A DNA stretch of 64,000 nt from Fusarium oxysporum f. sp. lycopersici 4287 (taxonomy: Eukaryota; Ascomycota; Sordariomycetes; Hypocreales; Nectriaceae). The DNA lies in contig NC_030989.1 of the NCBI RefSeq assembly GCF_000149955.1, forward strand, positions 911,356-975,355, read 5' to 3'. Positions within the stretch are counted from its first letter, which is position 1. Every line of letters begins with the position of its first letter. Position numbers and translations under genes: made by a program. Below the pieces are notes generated by a model that ran no database searches, had not been told where the DNA came from, and worked only from the letters and a program-made list of their open reading frames with translations. Positions 63,243 to 64,000 of this stretch are shown here, one piece after another.

Positions 63243-64000
63243 TTATCGGTTGCTCTTGGCCACACGCTCCAACTCATCCTTCTTCTTGATAGCGTAAGAG
63301 TTGCTGGAACCCTTGGCAGCGTTGATCAGCTCCTCAGCAAGGCACTCAGCAATGGACTTGACGTTGCGGAAAGAGGCCTCGCGAGCACCAGTGGTGAGGA
63401 GAGAGATAGCCTGGTTAACTCGGCGGAGGGGAGAGACATCAACGGCTTGTCGTCGGACGGTACCGGCGGAACCAATTCGGGTAGAGTCTTCGCGAGGACC
63501 GCAGTTGACGATGGCGTCGACAGCGACCTGGATGGGGTTCTGATCGGTCATGAGGTGGATCTACCCCTGGTGTTAGCACTCTGTAAAGGCCAAGAAAAAA
63601 AAAAAACCCCCCCCCCTTCGTGGGCTTCTTAGGTTGGACGTACGATCTCGAAGGCGTGGGCGACAATTCGGACAGCCATGAGCTTCTTTCCGTTGTTGCG
63701 GCCGTGGTGCATCAGAGAGTTGGTCAATCGCTCAATGATGGGGCAGTTGGCCTTGCGGAATCGCTTTGTAGCATAACGGCCAGCAGTGTGGGTGACGTAG
63801 ACGGGGTTTCGCAGGGAAATGTAGTCACTATTTCGTAGGCCATCCGTCAGCATCCCGTTGCGCATAAGTGAAGTTTTTGAAGATAACTTCTTCAGAGTCA
63901 AAACGTACGTCAGGGAGATGTCGCGGACCTCGACATCGTAGTCCCACTTGTTGAAGAGCTTGACATTGCCAACCTCCTTGACAACATCCTTGGGGAGCAC
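63243..64000 (-). CDS. RPS5: 40S ribosomal protein uS7 (Rps5), 5' end outside window
   Basis: Small-subunit ribosomal protein at the mRNA exit/E-site region. Three exons are visible: from the right edge to 63909, 63827-63644 and 63560-63243. The first visible exon reads [18 protein letters not shown] and ends DISLT; the next starts [19 protein letters not shown] and includes [18 protein letters not shown]; the last starts [19 protein letters not shown] and ends [10 protein letters not shown], the strongly conserved C-terminus that contacts mRNA. Only the extreme N-terminus lies off the edge. All introns use GTACGT donors. The intron between the last two exons holds an A12C10 homopolymer junction. 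Confidence 0.95.
63595..63616. repeat. A12C10 homopolymer junction in an RPS5 intron
   Basis: Twelve A followed directly by ten C on the plus strand. Read on the minus strand it is G10T12 some 30-50 bases downstream of the intron donor. Confidence 0.9.

Overview
The window is nuclear DNA of a filamentous ascomycete, most likely a Hypocreales species of the Fusarium type. Genes carry short GT-AG introns of about 50-110 bases with CTAAC-like branch sites. Several genes are typical of filamentous fungi: UDP-galactopyranose mutase, the chitin synthase chaperone Chs7, an NLP-type secreted protein and a long fungal DOCK exchange factor. Species assignment is inference; no rRNA, tRNA or CRISPR array was found. 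Two N runs (3803-3969 and 62011-62110) mark assembly gaps.

Layout. 1-1655: UDP-galactopyranose mutase (minus, runs off the left edge, apparent +1 frameshift), then about 4.6 kb without a recognisable gene. 6.2-16.9 kb: a compact housekeeping block with a TPT/DMT transporter, ribosomal eL27, NCE101, a TTC36-like TPR protein, 4-hydroxyphenylpyruvate dioxygenase, TFIIH subunit Ssl1 and Chs7. 16.9-24.2 kb: gene-poor, partly AT-rich. 24.2-41.6 kb: an MFS sugar transporter, a LYR-like protein, frataxin, AP-3 sigma, a 142-aa single-pass protein, cytosolic leucyl-tRNA synthetase, a small Ser-Gly GPI-type protein, Dph3 and a peroxisomal ABCD half transporter. 42.2-50.6 kb: a more accessory stretch with an RBR ubiquitin ligase carrying a long charged insert, an HSPA12-like Hsp70 relative and a clearly broken coiled-coil gene. 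51.6-57.7 kb: a 2030-aa DOCK-family GEF. 57.7-61.1 kb: gene-poor. 61.1-64 kb: an NLP gene, a GNAT acetyltransferase interrupted by a gap, and ribosomal uS7 (RPS5) running off the right edge.

The genes form no operon or obvious biosynthetic cluster. Themes recur: cell surface (Ugm, Chs7, the GPI protein, the DOCK GEF), mitochondrial/iron-sulphur biology (frataxin, LYR protein, perhaps the 142-aa protein) and translation (eL27, uS7, LeuRS, Dph3). Neighbours are often divergent (frataxin/AP-3 sigma, the 142-aa gene/LeuRS, Dph3/ABCD) or convergent (NCE101/TTC36, AP-3 sigma/the 142-aa gene, ABCD/RBR, GNAT/RPS5).

The most notable signals are the frameshift in the mutase gene, the RBR ligase with its catalytic-cysteine codon split next to a 14-base micro-exon, a probable GC-AG intron and a decamer-repeat intron in the LeuRS gene, an 8-base terminal exon in eL27, and the multiply broken gene at 48.8-50.6 kb. 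I found no convincing new multi-gene system.
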